Shown: one piece after another, positions 43,467-51,813 of the stretch
Layout: each line of letters begins with the position of its first letter
Position numbering within the stretch: the first letter of the stretch is position 1
Origin: a virus
Strand: one strand, 5' to 3'
IMG/VR virus record: IMGVR_UViG_3300037191_001756
Span: 1-63,166 of that record
DNA length: 63,166 nucleotides
Position numbers and translations under genes: made by a program
Notes under the pieces: model-generated
Told to the model about the DNA's origin: nothing
Database searches by the model: none
The model's input: the letters and a program-made list of their open reading frames with translations, nothing else

Positions 43467-44025
43467 TTGTTGATGTTAGTAAATTTAAAAATTGTTGTTT
43501 ATTTAAAATTGTGTAACCTAAAGACCTTAGCAAAAATAATTCTTTTCCATCTAAGTGCTTCTCAGGCTTATCTTTTGATTTAAATCCACTGTAATGGCTA
43601 TAACCTGAAATATAATGTTCTCCATTAACTTCAATTACAAGTTGACTATTAGCTACCCAGCTTTGCCAAGTGTGTGTATTTAGTGTGCCATCAATATCTT
43701 CGTATTCAAAATCTCTAATACTGAGAATGTTAGGATTTTCTTCTGTTCCCACATTGACATTATTAGGAATTTCATTTGTTAAAACTACTTTAATATAAGA
43801 TTGGTAGTTAAGTGCATTTCCTCCTAAAGACACAATATAGTCTATTACTCCATAACTTAGTAATTCATAAGTATTAGTATTATTACTTATTCCTGTGTAA
43901 GTAGATACTCCGTCAACTGTACTGATAACTGAAGCCCCTCCTAGTAATGCAGAGAGAGCTAAAGATTGAATTTGTTCGTTGTTAAGTATTTCTTTATAAG
44001 GTATTATGATTTTTATGAAATCCAT
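43459..44025 (-). CDS. Hypothetical protein downstream of the fibre gene, 188 aa
   Basis: No family was recognised. The N-terminus (MDFIKIIIPYKEILNNEQIQ) is helical with a small hydrophobic stretch. A beta-rich, Asn/Ser/Thr-containing middle (VDGVSTYTGISNNTNTYELL) and a C-terminal helical end (KELFLLRSLGYTILNKQQFL) follow. It overlaps the end of the 1203-aa fibre gene by 32 bases, so it is likely co-expressed. A fibre chaperone or attachment protein is a natural suggestion from position; nothing in the sequence proves it. Confidence 0.75.
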   Translation of the reverse strand: MDFIKIIIPYKEILNNEQIQSLALSALLGGASVISTVDGVSTYTGISNNTNTYELLSYGVIDYIVSLGGNALNYQSYIKVVLTNEIPNNVNVGTEENPNILSIRDFEYEDIDGTLNTHTWQSWVANSQLVIEVNGEHYISGYSHYSGFKSKDKPEKHLDGKELFLLRSLGYTILNKQQFLNLLTSTNE

Positions 44026-47000
44026 TTTTGTATCTTTTAGTTTTAAATGTTTTGTTACCTGTAATAAAAGTTTCTATATTAATTTTACTTCTATTTGTAG
44101 TGTTAGTATAAAACAATTTATTATCTGAATTTTCTATAATATCTTGAAACCTAATTATATTAGAAGACAGTGTAGATTGGTCATAATGAAAAGAGCTATC
44201 TCCTAAATTTTCTCTAAACACTTCCATTGTTGATTCTGTTTCAGCTCCATTGTGTCCAGCTACTTTAGGATTAGTATAATTAAGTCCTACAGGTTTGAAA
44301 GGTAACTTTGCATTATTTAAATTATAAAACCCATTGTTAATATTGTAGTGGTATGATTCCTGAGTTCCCCATGTTATACTATTCCAGTTTATATAAACAT
44401 TTTCACTTTCTGTTTTATAACTTTTATCTAATAAACCTTCTGCTATTGGAAAATGATAATTATTAGATAATAGTAAATTATACAAAGTACCTTCTGTTAT
44501 TGTTATAGTATTAGTGGTAACGTCTAAAGTAACATCAGCTGTACCAGAATAATTTACTATACTCAAACCTGTACAATCAAAATTAAATACTCCAGTAACA
44601 TTTATACCATTACTATCTATACAATTAGAGTTTATTAGTTTCATGTCAGAAGCAACTTTACCTTTGTATGTAGCAAGCTCCCCTGTTACGTCTAAGCTAC
44701 TATTATTAATAATAGGGATAATTGTATCATTACCTATTAAATCTTCTGCAAGCTCTTCGTACTCACTAAAACCTAGAGGTGCAATAATAATATTAGTTAA
44801 TTGATTAGGTATCAACTCTTCACTAAATAAGGCATTTAAACCTAAATAATTATTCCCTATACTATAAGGATTAAATGATATTGGTACACCCAATGAATTA
44901 AATAATAAAGTATTATGTTCTAATCCACTTCCTTGGTCAAACTTCTTCAACAAACTAGGTGCAGCTGGTGCAAGTAGTTTTGTTTCTGCGTTGTTATGCC
45001 ATGCTCCTGCTGGATTTGTGTATGCTCCGTTGATTTTGTAGGGTCTTTTGACTCCGTTACCAGTATCACTAAACCCACTCACAATATTACTATGATACAT
45101 ACCTTGTGTAGAACCCCAAAAAGTAGCTTCGGTAATATTATTCCAAGTAATGAATTTGGTTGAGTCTTCTCTTGCGTATGAAATTGTTCCTGCTCCTTCT
45201 GCAAGTGGAAAAGTTTTTAATCCGTTAGCGTCAGAAATTGTTACATTCCATAATTTAGTAGCTAATGTTGATGCTGAACCTGGTGTCCCACCAAACATCA
45301 TTGTGAAATTTTTGTTAATTAATTTGCTTGGGTTTGTATGTACAACTGAATAATTAAGCACATCATTTATGTATAAAGATAGAGTATCTACGCCATCAAA
45401 ATGCAGTTTGAATTTAGCAGCGTTTACAGGCATAACACTTCCAGTGTTTGGGGTGTGTCCTGCCGATTCTATCTTCATATTTGGATAGTTTGGCTTAAAT
45501 AAAAGGTACTCATCTGACACAAGGGTAGTCATACTTACTAATACTCTAACTGAAGTATTAGTAGATTCATCAATATCTGCTTCAATCTCCCAGTACCATT
45601 CACCAGTGCCTGTTGATAGCGTGTAACTTAAATCACCGTAATCATCTGTACCATCCAAATTTACACAATTACTCTCAACAAAATTAGCATTAAGCTTAAC
45701 TAGTCCAACGTGTTGTAAGTCGTTTCCTAGTACATCTTTTGTGATGTTTGACTCATCCCTTGGGATTTCTACGTCTGCTGTTGGTGATGAAGTTGTTTTT
45801 TGGTAATCGGTTGCGACTGAGCCAAGTTCTACTTGTATTTCTTTCAAAAGAACCGAGCTTAACCCATCTCCTGTGAATAAAGCAGTTCCATCAAGGGATG
45901 GTCCAATTGCAATATTTCCAGTTGCCGAAGTAGTATTACCCGAAAAAGTTCCTGTTATAAATACATAACCGTTAGCATCAATTGCATGTGTTAAATTGCC
46001 ATAACTTGAGTGTTGTGTAGTAAAAGAGCTTGTCGAAAATTTATAAAACAACGCAGCTGATACAGCACCATCCCAGATATTAAACTTTAACCAATCTGCA
46101 TCTACAAACTTTACTTTAAATTGAAAATATTTAGCTTCCCCTGCGATAAAGTATTGATTTGGTTGAACAATATGGTGAGATGAATTTGCAGTATCTAAGA
46201 TTATAGAGTTTCCAGAAATTGTTACATTACTTTTTATCCATTCCGATTTAGAAAAGTCGTTACTGTACCTTAACAAATTCACTCCCTCACTATACCCAAC
46301 TTGATTTAACCATGAGTAACTAACACCTATATCTGTAGTATGGAAAGTAGATAGTGTAGCGTTTGTAATTGTACCATGATTACCATTCCCAGATGAGTCA
46401 AAAGCTGTTGTTCCTCCTCCTTCATCACACTTATAATGTGTACCATCTGAGAGTAGTATGTTATATATTAATCCTGTTGTAATATCTAATCTCCCTACTG
46501 AAATTGTTGGTATTGCATCACCATCGTAAGATATTACTGTTTCGCTACCTAATAAATATGCGGAAGCAATATAATCGTCTACTCCATCAAAGTTGTAACA
46601 ACGCCCTGCAAAAACCTCACCTTCACGTAACCCAATACTATCCACCATTTGAGTAGCAGAAATATTTGTATACTTAGCAACCGTTCTATTTGTTATAGCA
46701 ATATCACTACCTTCGTAAACAACGTCAGTAACTCCATTTATAAACCTAGGATGAATAATCATTAAATCACTTGAAGAAAATATACTACCTACGCTGTCTT
46801 GACCACCACCTAACAAAATATCACTATTATATGTAGATAGTAATTGTGTTGAAGTTTCTGTTGTAGTAATACTGCCAACCACAATTGTTTTGTTTACATA
46901 ATCAACTATTACTTTATAAATAGTGTTGTCAGTAACTACAGTTATATTTCTTTTATTTTGTCCGTCAAAATTAACAGAAACTTTACCTTCTGAGTCAATA

Positions 47001-47605
47001 ATAATATTTCTATTCGTTGTAGAAGAAATATCATTATAACCTACTACAGTTTGATTTACGCTTGATGTTTGTAAATAAAGAATTACTTTGTCGATATCTG
47101 TAGATATATTTGTATCAAACACGTCATTACTTTCAACTACTTTGAGTCCTTTAGAGTAACCAACTTCATTTGTGTAGTTGGTTAAATCTTTAGACCTCAT
47201 AAGTTGGTGTGTTATATCCCCAGATAATGTAGCATGATTACCGTTACCAGATGAATCGTAAACATTAATACCAGTTCTTTCTTCACATTTATAAAATGTA
47301 CCATCACTTAATAAAATATTAGCAACCCAACCAATTCCTACAGCTAATTGTCCTGTGGTCAAAGTCAATATAGCTGTGCCATCCTTACTTATCACTGTTT
47401 GGTTAGTTATATGGTTACTTAAAATACCAGTACTTATTCCGTTACTAAGATAAACTGACTTATCATATTGCTTACCATGATAACCCCCCACACTATCTAA
47501 CAGGTGTGTTGTTGACACAGCATTAAGTTTTTGTTTTCTAGCTAAACGTAGAAAATACTCTGAGAAATTACCATTTCTTAATGTACCTGTTTTAAAGTTA
47601 TTCAT
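43994..47605 (-). CDS. Mosaic tail/head fibre with repeated LamG-like units, 1203 aa
   Basis: The N-terminus is FKTGTLRNGNFSEYFLRLAR. Two similar units each contain LLSDGTxYKC and DSSGNGNH (residues 117-124 and 403-410), typical of concanavalin/LamG-like jelly-roll domains that bind sugars. Shorter related blocks lie near residues 790 (TFPLAEGAGTISYAREDS) and 1050 (FPIAEGLLDKSYKTESENVY). AYTNPAGAWHNNAET and NYTNPKVAGHNGAET are also repeated. It is probably the receptor-binding fibre. CpG is much more frequent between about 45000 and 47500 than in neighbouring genes, and codon usage differs, which points to acquisition or exchange. No lyase or hydrolase motif was recognised. Confidence 0.75.
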   Translation of the reverse strand: MNNFKTGTLRNGNFSEYFLRLARKQKLNAVSTTHLLDSVGGYHGKQYDKSVYLSNGISTGILSNHITNQTVISKDGTAILTLTTGQLAVGIGWVANILLSDGTFYKCEERTGINVYDSSGNGNHATLSGDITHQLMRSKDLTNYTNEVGYSKGLKVVESNDVFDTNISTDIDKVILYLQTSSVNQTVVGYNDISSTTNRNIIIDSEGKVSVNFDGQNKRNITVVTDNTIYKVIVDYVNKTIVVGSITTTETSTQLLSTYNSDILLGGGQDSVGSIFSSSDLMIIHPRFINGVTDVVYEGSDIAITNRTVAKYTNISATQMVDSIGLREGEVFAGRCYNFDGVDDYIASAYLLGSETVISYDGDAIPTISVGRLDITTGLIYNILLSDGTHYKCDEGGGTTAFDSSGNGNHGTITNATLSTFHTTDIGVSYSWLNQVGYSEGVNLLRYSNDFSKSEWIKSNVTISGNSIILDTANSSHHIVQPNQYFIAGEAKYFQFKVKFVDADWLKFNIWDGAVSAALFYKFSTSSFTTQHSSYGNLTHAIDANGYVFITGTFSGNTTSATGNIAIGPSLDGTALFTGDGLSSVLLKEIQVELGSVATDYQKTTSSPTADVEIPRDESNITKDVLGNDLQHVGLVKLNANFVESNCVNLDGTDDYGDLSYTLSTGTGEWYWEIEADIDESTNTSVRVLVSMTTLVSDEYLLFKPNYPNMKIESAGHTPNTGSVMPVNAAKFKLHFDGVDTLSLYINDVLNYSVVHTNPSKLINKNFTMMFGGTPGSASTLATKLWNVTISDANGLKTFPLAEGAGTISYAREDSTKFITWNNITEATFWGSTQGMYHSNIVSGFSDTGNGVKRPYKINGAYTNPAGAWHNNAETKLLAPAAPSLLKKFDQGSGLEHNTLLFNSLGVPISFNPYSIGNNYLGLNALFSEELIPNQLTNIIIAPLGFSEYEELAEDLIGNDTIIPIINNSSLDVTGELATYKGKVASDMKLINSNCIDSNGINVTGVFNFDCTGLSIVNYSGTADVTLDVTTNTITITEGTLYNLLLSNNYHFPIAEGLLDKSYKTESENVYINWNSITWGTQESYHYNINNGFYNLNNAKLPFKPVGLNYTNPKVAGHNGAETESTMEVFRENLGDSSFHYDQSTLSSNIIRFQDIIENSDNKLFYTNTTNRSKINIETFITGNKTFKTKRYKNGFHKNHNTL

Positions 47606-47608
47606 AGT

Positions 47609-48100
47609 TTATAAATCTATTAACTCAGTATAAGTTTTACTTGCTCTTGCTGTCCATAAAGTATTAAATGCAGCTGTATTAGCTACAATTTCTTGGTAGT
47701 ATTTTTTAGATACTAAAAATCCTACAATAGTAGTTTGCACTAGTGTTATAGATTTTCTATTATTAAAATCAACAAAAGCTTCATAATCATCTTCTACTCT
47801 TACGGAGATATTATCATTAGATAATACTATAGCATTAGCTAAATTATTGACTGAATTTACTAAGTCATTAATATTTCCAGTAAAAGCTGCACCATTGATT
47901 TCACTAATACTAAGTAAAGAAACATGAATAGAATTTGTACCTGAGTTATTAAAATTAGTGCTATCACTAATTAATATAGAAGCAGGAAAACTGCTGTCAG
48001 GATTTACTTTTATAACGATATTAGATGGAAATAAATATAATATATTATCTGCTTCATCTAATAATATTAAACTTCCTGTGTCTGATTTTTGTATTTTCAT
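47609..48100 (-). CDS. Hypothetical protein, 163 aa
   Basis: The start is set at ATG 48100 (MKIQKSDTGS); the frame is open to 48127 but would overlap the upstream gene's end. The product is beta-rich at first (GSLILLDEADNILYLFPSNI) and then helical with Asn-rich stretches (INDLVNSVNNLANAIVLSND), ending in TARASKTYTELIDL. No family was recognised. It ends three bases before the fibre gene in transcription order, so it could be a structural or fibre-attachment protein. Confidence 0.75.
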   Translation of the reverse strand: MKIQKSDTGSLILLDEADNILYLFPSNIVIKVNPDSSFPASILISDSTNFNNSGTNSIHVSLLSISEINGAAFTGNINDLVNSVNNLANAIVLSNDNISVRVEDDYEAFVDFNNRKSITLVQTTIVGFLVSKKYYQEIVANTAAFNTLWTARASKTYTELIDL

Positions 48101-48101
48101 T

Positions 48102-48320
48102 TTATTTACATAGATTGCAAATTTCAACTAATCTTGAAATTTTATTGAATATCAAGTCTTTTTTTATTATATCTTCTTCTTCTACTTTAGTCAATAAGTA
48201 TTCATAACCATATATCAATACCCAAAGACATTTTGAAGTTACTGGCAACATATTTCCAAAATAAATTTGATGTTGCATTTCTTTTTTAACTCTGTTTATA
48301 AAAATTTGTTTTTTGTTCAT
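48102..48320 (-). CDS. Hypothetical protein, 72 aa
   Basis: A small, helical, basic protein (MNKKQIFINRVKKEMQHQIY...) with a hydrophobic aromatic helix in the middle (CLWVLIYGYEYLLTKVEEED) and two C-terminal cysteines (EICNLCK). The middle helix is too polar for a clear membrane segment. It overlaps the upstream gene's stop by one base. No family was recognised; the position among head and tail connector genes suggests a minor virion or assembly protein. Confidence 0.75.
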   Translation of the reverse strand: MNKKQIFINRVKKEMQHQIYFGNMLPVTSKCLWVLIYGYEYLLTKVEEEDIIKKDLIFNKISRLVEICNLCK

Positions 48321-48898
48321 TACCTAATTTTTATAATGTCATTAAATGTTCCTATATTATAACCTGTTGCAACTGTTATAAAATCACAATTCTCACAAAC
48401 TGTAGTTGTTTCATACAACTTATTAAAAATAATATTAGCAGTAGTAAAATCTTCTAAGGTAAGAGCTACTTTTATAGCCTCTATCTTAGTCAGAATTTCT
48501 GTTGATTTTAAACAAGCTACACAATCACAATCAAAAATATCTATTTCAGACTCTAAAGAATCTAAAAATGCTTTATATAATACACCTAAATTAGTTGCCA
48601 CTCCTAGTTCATAAGAGTTGTTTAAAGGTGTTAGTAAAGGATTAAAGTCTACTACTTGGTTATCAAATAATTGTACATAAAAAATACCATCTAAAGCTGT
48701 AAGTCCTAGAAATGCTGCTGTAATAGTAATATCTTCTGTTGCATTTTCTTGAATTAAACTTTGGATATCTACACTAGTAGTTAATTTCTTATAAGTGTCG
48801 TGATACCACACTAACCCAAACTCATATATTGTAGCAGGAGATGTAGGTGTTGCTTTAAGTCTTAAAGTATTATTTTCTACATAGAATTCTGTAATCAT
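48320..48898 (-). CDS. Hypothetical cysteine-cluster protein, 192 aa
   Basis: The start is placed at ATG 48898 (MITEFYVENNTLRL) because the longer frame to 48958 would run through a terminator hairpin at 48914-48935. The N-terminal half is beta-rich. The C-terminal half carries CDCVACLK near residue 141 and CENC near 175, four or more cysteines that could bind one zinc. Similar small Cys clusters occur in the 231- and 416-aa proteins of this region. Probably a minor structural protein, inferred from place in the head/tail block. Confidence 0.75.
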   Translation of the reverse strand: MITEFYVENNTLRLKATPTSPATIYEFGLVWYHDTYKKLTTSVDIQSLIQENATEDITITAAFLGLTALDGIFYVQLFDNQVVDFNPLLTPLNNSYELGVATNLGVLYKAFLDSLESEIDIFDCDCVACLKSTEILTKIEAIKVALTLEDFTTANIIFNKLYETTTVCENCDFITVATGYNIGTFNDIIKIR

Positions 48899-48908
48899 AA
48901 CTTTATAG

Positions 48909-48935
48909 TAAAAAAGGGAGGAATTAACCTCCCTT
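48909..48935 (-). terminator. Rho-independent terminator after the 416-aa capsid-associated gene
   Basis: AAGGGAGG (48914-48921), loop AATTAA and CCTCCCTT (48928-48935) form a perfect eight-pair stem. On the - strand it is followed by a run of six T from 48909-48914. It lies 39 bases after the end of the gene at 48974. Confidence 0.85.
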
Positions 48936-48973
48936 ATAATGAAAAATGAATAAACCAAATATATTATTTACTC

Positions 48974-50224
48974 TTACTCAGAAATACCATCTAAAATTGT
49001 ACTAGAAGGTGCTGCTTCAACTCCTGAAGCTCCATCTGTACTTGCTGTAACATCATCAGCTAAGGGGTCAAGTCCTTGCCCTGCTACGATAGCATCAATG
49101 ATAGCAATAAAAGAATTTCTTGCTGCTGTGTTAGCTGTAGGGAAAGCTACAGTCACACTTTGTCTATTAGGAGTATATTCTTGAGTTAATGAGTAGAATT
49201 TTAAATCATAAAATAAATCAACTAAGTCGTACTTAAGAGATTTTTCTACTAATGCTACTGTGTCATTTTTTTGTAATCCTGTGATAGAGCTTACTCTATA
49301 AGCAGAACCTTGATGACCACCTGCATTATATTCTCTTTGATATAAATCATATCCTGAGCCCATTTCATAAGCTAATTCTTGTGTGATAGTAACATCTTTG
49401 TCACAAGAAAATCCATCAGCTAAAGCTACTTTAACATCAGTTTGTCTAGTTAAGAAATAGTTTAAATTAATACCATTAAAACTAGCTTCTGCTATAGCAC
49501 TTACTTCAACTGTTAAGTATGAATAAAATCTTTCAGCAACTGTATCTACAGTTCTGTTGAATTTTGCTAATACTAACAAATCTGCATAAACTGTAATTAC
49601 TTCATTTGCAGAATAATTTTTAGATAAAACACCACCTGCTGCAACATCAGTAATCAATGTAGCTGCTGTCATTACTGCTTTAGCAGTAAGTAATTTGTCA
49701 GTGTCAGCATTAATAGATTGAACCATTAAAGAAGTTACTTCATTAGTGTCTCCACTAAAGCAAGTAAAACAATCATCACAACATCCTGTTTTTACATTGT
49801 AAATCTTAGTATATTGATTAAAACCAATACTTCTATAAATCTGACCATTTTCAAATTGAAACTTAAGCATAAATGCTTTGTCACAATTAGCTTGTGTTCC
49901 AGGATTAATCTTTAAAATCTTATTTCTACCTTGGCTGTAAGATTGAAAAGTGTAACCTGAAATGTTTTTTGATTGAATAGCTAAACCAGGACTCTTGCGA
50001 ATATCAGGAATAACTCCTCCTGTAGGAGTACCTACTCCAATAGCTACATAAAAATCTCTAATTTTATCTAAATTTGAAGTTGTTGCATCAACAGACTTAT
50101 TAGTAGACCCATCAAAAACAGCTACTTGCCCTTCTCCCAAACCAGAAATATCTTGGTTTTTTGCATAAATTGTCGTTCCTGCTTTAACAGGCAAGACTTT
50201 GTTAATATCGTTAATTCGTGACAT
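48974..50224 (-). CDS. Capsid-associated structural protein (probable auxiliary head protein), 416 aa
   Basis: The product is beta-rich and Ala/Thr/Val-rich, with N-terminal KAGTTIYAKNQDISGLGEGQ, a cysteine cluster GCCDDCFTCFSGD near residues 146-158, and a C-terminal Asp/Ala/Ser tail. The 3' end is followed by a strong terminator. The leader and terminator arrangement, and the place four genes after the capsid gene in the Crassvirales order, suggest a high-copy particle component such as an auxiliary capsid protein. No family name is proven from sequence; this rests on gene order and composition. Confidence 0.55.
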   Translation of the reverse strand: MSRINDINKVLPVKAGTTIYAKNQDISGLGEGQVAVFDGSTNKSVDATTSNLDKIRDFYVAIGVGTPTGGVIPDIRKSPGLAIQSKNISGYTFQSYSQGRNKILKINPGTQANCDKAFMLKFQFENGQIYRSIGFNQYTKIYNVKTGCCDDCFTCFSGDTNEVTSLMVQSINADTDKLLTAKAVMTAATLITDVAAGGVLSKNYSANEVITVYADLLVLAKFNRTVDTVAERFYSYLTVEVSAIAEASFNGINLNYFLTRQTDVKVALADGFSCDKDVTITQELAYEMGSGYDLYQREYNAGGHQGSAYRVSSITGLQKNDTVALVEKSLKYDLVDLFYDLKFYSLTQEYTPNRQSVTVAFPTANTAARNSFIAIIDAIVAGQGLDPLADDVTASTDGASGVEAAPSSTILDGISE

Positions 50225-50239
50225 TATTCGTATTTTTAA

Positions 50240-50944
50240 TTATGAATTCAACACATTAAGGTTAGTCCTTAGCATGTCAGTTTGTAAATTAGTACTACTT
50301 AAGTTTTGAGAAGCTAATAATACAGCTAAATCAACAATGTACTTATGAGTACTATCTATTAATAAACAATCTTGAGTTCCTGTTAAAACTATGCTATCAA
50401 GTTTTGTATAAGTTCCTCCTCTATAATCTCCAGCGTTGTGAAGATATGGATGTTTTTTTATAAAAGTAACATCTAATGAATCAACTACGAAGTCCTCTAT
50501 ATAAGGTTTTATTCCATTTTGGTCAAAAGTGATGTTTAATTCTCTCCATTCAAATGAAGATTTGTTAAAACTATTACCTTGGAAAACATCATCATGTTGC
50601 CTTACAGTAGGTGTAATAGAAATACTAGAGCAGGCTCCTTTAGAACATAGAGCTTCTGACTTGACATAAAACCAATAAGAATCAGGAATTAAAAAGTATT
50701 CTCCATCTTTATTGAATCTTAAATTTGTTACTAAAGTTCTTATTTCTTCTATATTTCTAGTTCCTTTTTCAAAACCCTTAAAGTTTACATCAGATTTCCT
50801 AGGAAAAGCTACATTCTCTACAAACAACTCTAAAGCTAAATTTAATAAATGGTCTATCTCTGGTATAATAAAGTTTCTATTACCATTAGAATCAAGTTTA
50901 TTAATTTTAGCTTTAAAATCGTAATGCATTTCTTTTACATTCAT
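50240..50944 (-). CDS. Head-tail connector/ring-like protein of Crassvirales, 234 aa
   Basis: The N-terminus (MNVKEMHYDFKAKINKLDSN...FIIPEIDHLLNLALELFVEN) matches a recurrent crAss-like virion protein near the capsid gene, and a helical start with a beta-rich body is common for adaptors bound to the portal. A short hydrophobic region and the cysteines CSKGAC lie near residue 94. It is separated by six bases from the preceding gene and by 15 from the next. The connector role is inferred from order and resemblance; it might instead be a capsid-associated protein. Confidence 0.6.
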   Translation of the reverse strand: MNVKEMHYDFKAKINKLDSNGNRNFIIPEIDHLLNLALELFVENVAFPRKSDVNFKGFEKGTRNIEEIRTLVTNLRFNKDGEYFLIPDSYWFYVKSEALCSKGACSSISITPTVRQHDDVFQGNSFNKSSFEWRELNITFDQNGIKPYIEDFVVDSLDVTFIKKHPYLHNAGDYRGGTYTKLDSIVLTGTQDCLLIDSTHKYIVDLAVLLASQNLSSTNLQTDMLRTNLNVLNS

Positions 50945-50950
50945 GGTATT

Positions 50951-51751
50951 TTAATTTTTGATAGCTTTTTTAATTTGCAAACTTAATGGTTGATTAATGT
51001 CTTGCATTAAAAACCTAGAAGTTTCTACTACATTAATGCCAAGTAAAGTTTCAAAATAATGAATACCACCTTCTTTTTTTCTTAATACATTATGATACAA
51101 AGCTTCCTCTACCATTGCATTAGTTAGCAAAAATGCTTTGTCTTCTGAGCTTTGTTTAAAGAAATCTACCACTTCTTTAGTTTTAGCTTCAATTAACTCA
51201 TCTACTGTTATATCTACTGCATCATTGGATAAACCTTTAGTCATTCTTCCTCCAATTAGTAAGCAAAGTGCATCTTTAAGAACTCTACTAGAATTCATTG
51301 CTGACTTAATAGCTGAGTATTTTAATTTTACTCTTGATGTCTTAGTTTCTAATTCTTCTTCTTCACTATAAATATAGTGTGTTGCTCTGGGAAATAGTCC
51401 ATTTTTATAGTCTGCTAATGAATTAGCTACAATAGAACTTCCTTTACATATTCTGTATTTAATAAAATCTAATGGTGTAGTTGTTTCATATACTACAGGA
51501 ATATCTTTTAAAACTACTGTTGCTGTTTTAGAATCCCAAAATTCATGTGGAGATCCATTCTTAAAATGGAGAGATAAGTTCCTGTTCAATTTAACACCAT
51601 ACTCTTCTATCTCTTCACTTGTCATATCCACAGCATATTGCATAGACTTAGAATCTATCAAAGCTGTAAAACTAGTGTCATTAGTGATGCTAGTATTAGA
51701 ATCTAATCCATGCCATCTACTCTTATCTATTGGTTTAATTGTTATTAACAT
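50951..51751 (-). CDS. Conserved Crassvirales head-region protein, 266 aa
   Basis: It follows the major capsid gene after a 62-base gap holding a perfect hairpin. The sequence has a beta-rich N-terminal half (PIDKSRWHGLDSNTSITNDT) and a helical C-terminal half (DELIEAKTKEVVDFFKQSSE) ending in QPLSLQIKKAIKN. No membrane segment or catalytic motif was recognised. Genes of this length in this position are conserved in crAss-like phages, but their role is not known to me. The separate hairpin before it suggests lower expression than the capsid protein. Confidence 0.65.
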   Translation of the reverse strand: MLITIKPIDKSRWHGLDSNTSITNDTSFTALIDSKSMQYAVDMTSEEIEEYGVKLNRNLSLHFKNGSPHEFWDSKTATVVLKDIPVVYETTTPLDFIKYRICKGSSIVANSLADYKNGLFPRATHYIYSEEEELETKTSRVKLKYSAIKSAMNSSRVLKDALCLLIGGRMTKGLSNDAVDITVDELIEAKTKEVVDFFKQSSEDKAFLLTNAMVEEALYHNVLRKKEGGIHYFETLLGINVVETSRFLMQDINQPLSLQIKKAIKN

Positions 51752-51772
51752 TTTTCATTTTTAGTTTAAATT

Positions 51773-51799
51773 AGTAAAGAGGACTAAGTCCTCTTTACT
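51773..51799 (-). terminator. Perfect hairpin after the major capsid gene
   Basis: AGTAAAGAGGAC (51773-51784), loop TAA and GTCCTCTTTACT (51788-51799) form a 12-pair perfect stem, 15 bases after the capsid gene's stop on the - strand. What follows on that strand is AATTTAAAC with no strong T run, so it may attenuate transcription or protect the transcript end rather than terminate fully. Confidence 0.7.
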
Positions 51800-51813
51800 T
51801 TAATATACACTTC

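Noticed and set aside
48899-48958. Longer start for the 192-aa protein (ATG 48958)
   Set aside because: It would translate through a clear terminator hairpin at 48914-48935; ATG 48898 lies directly after it.
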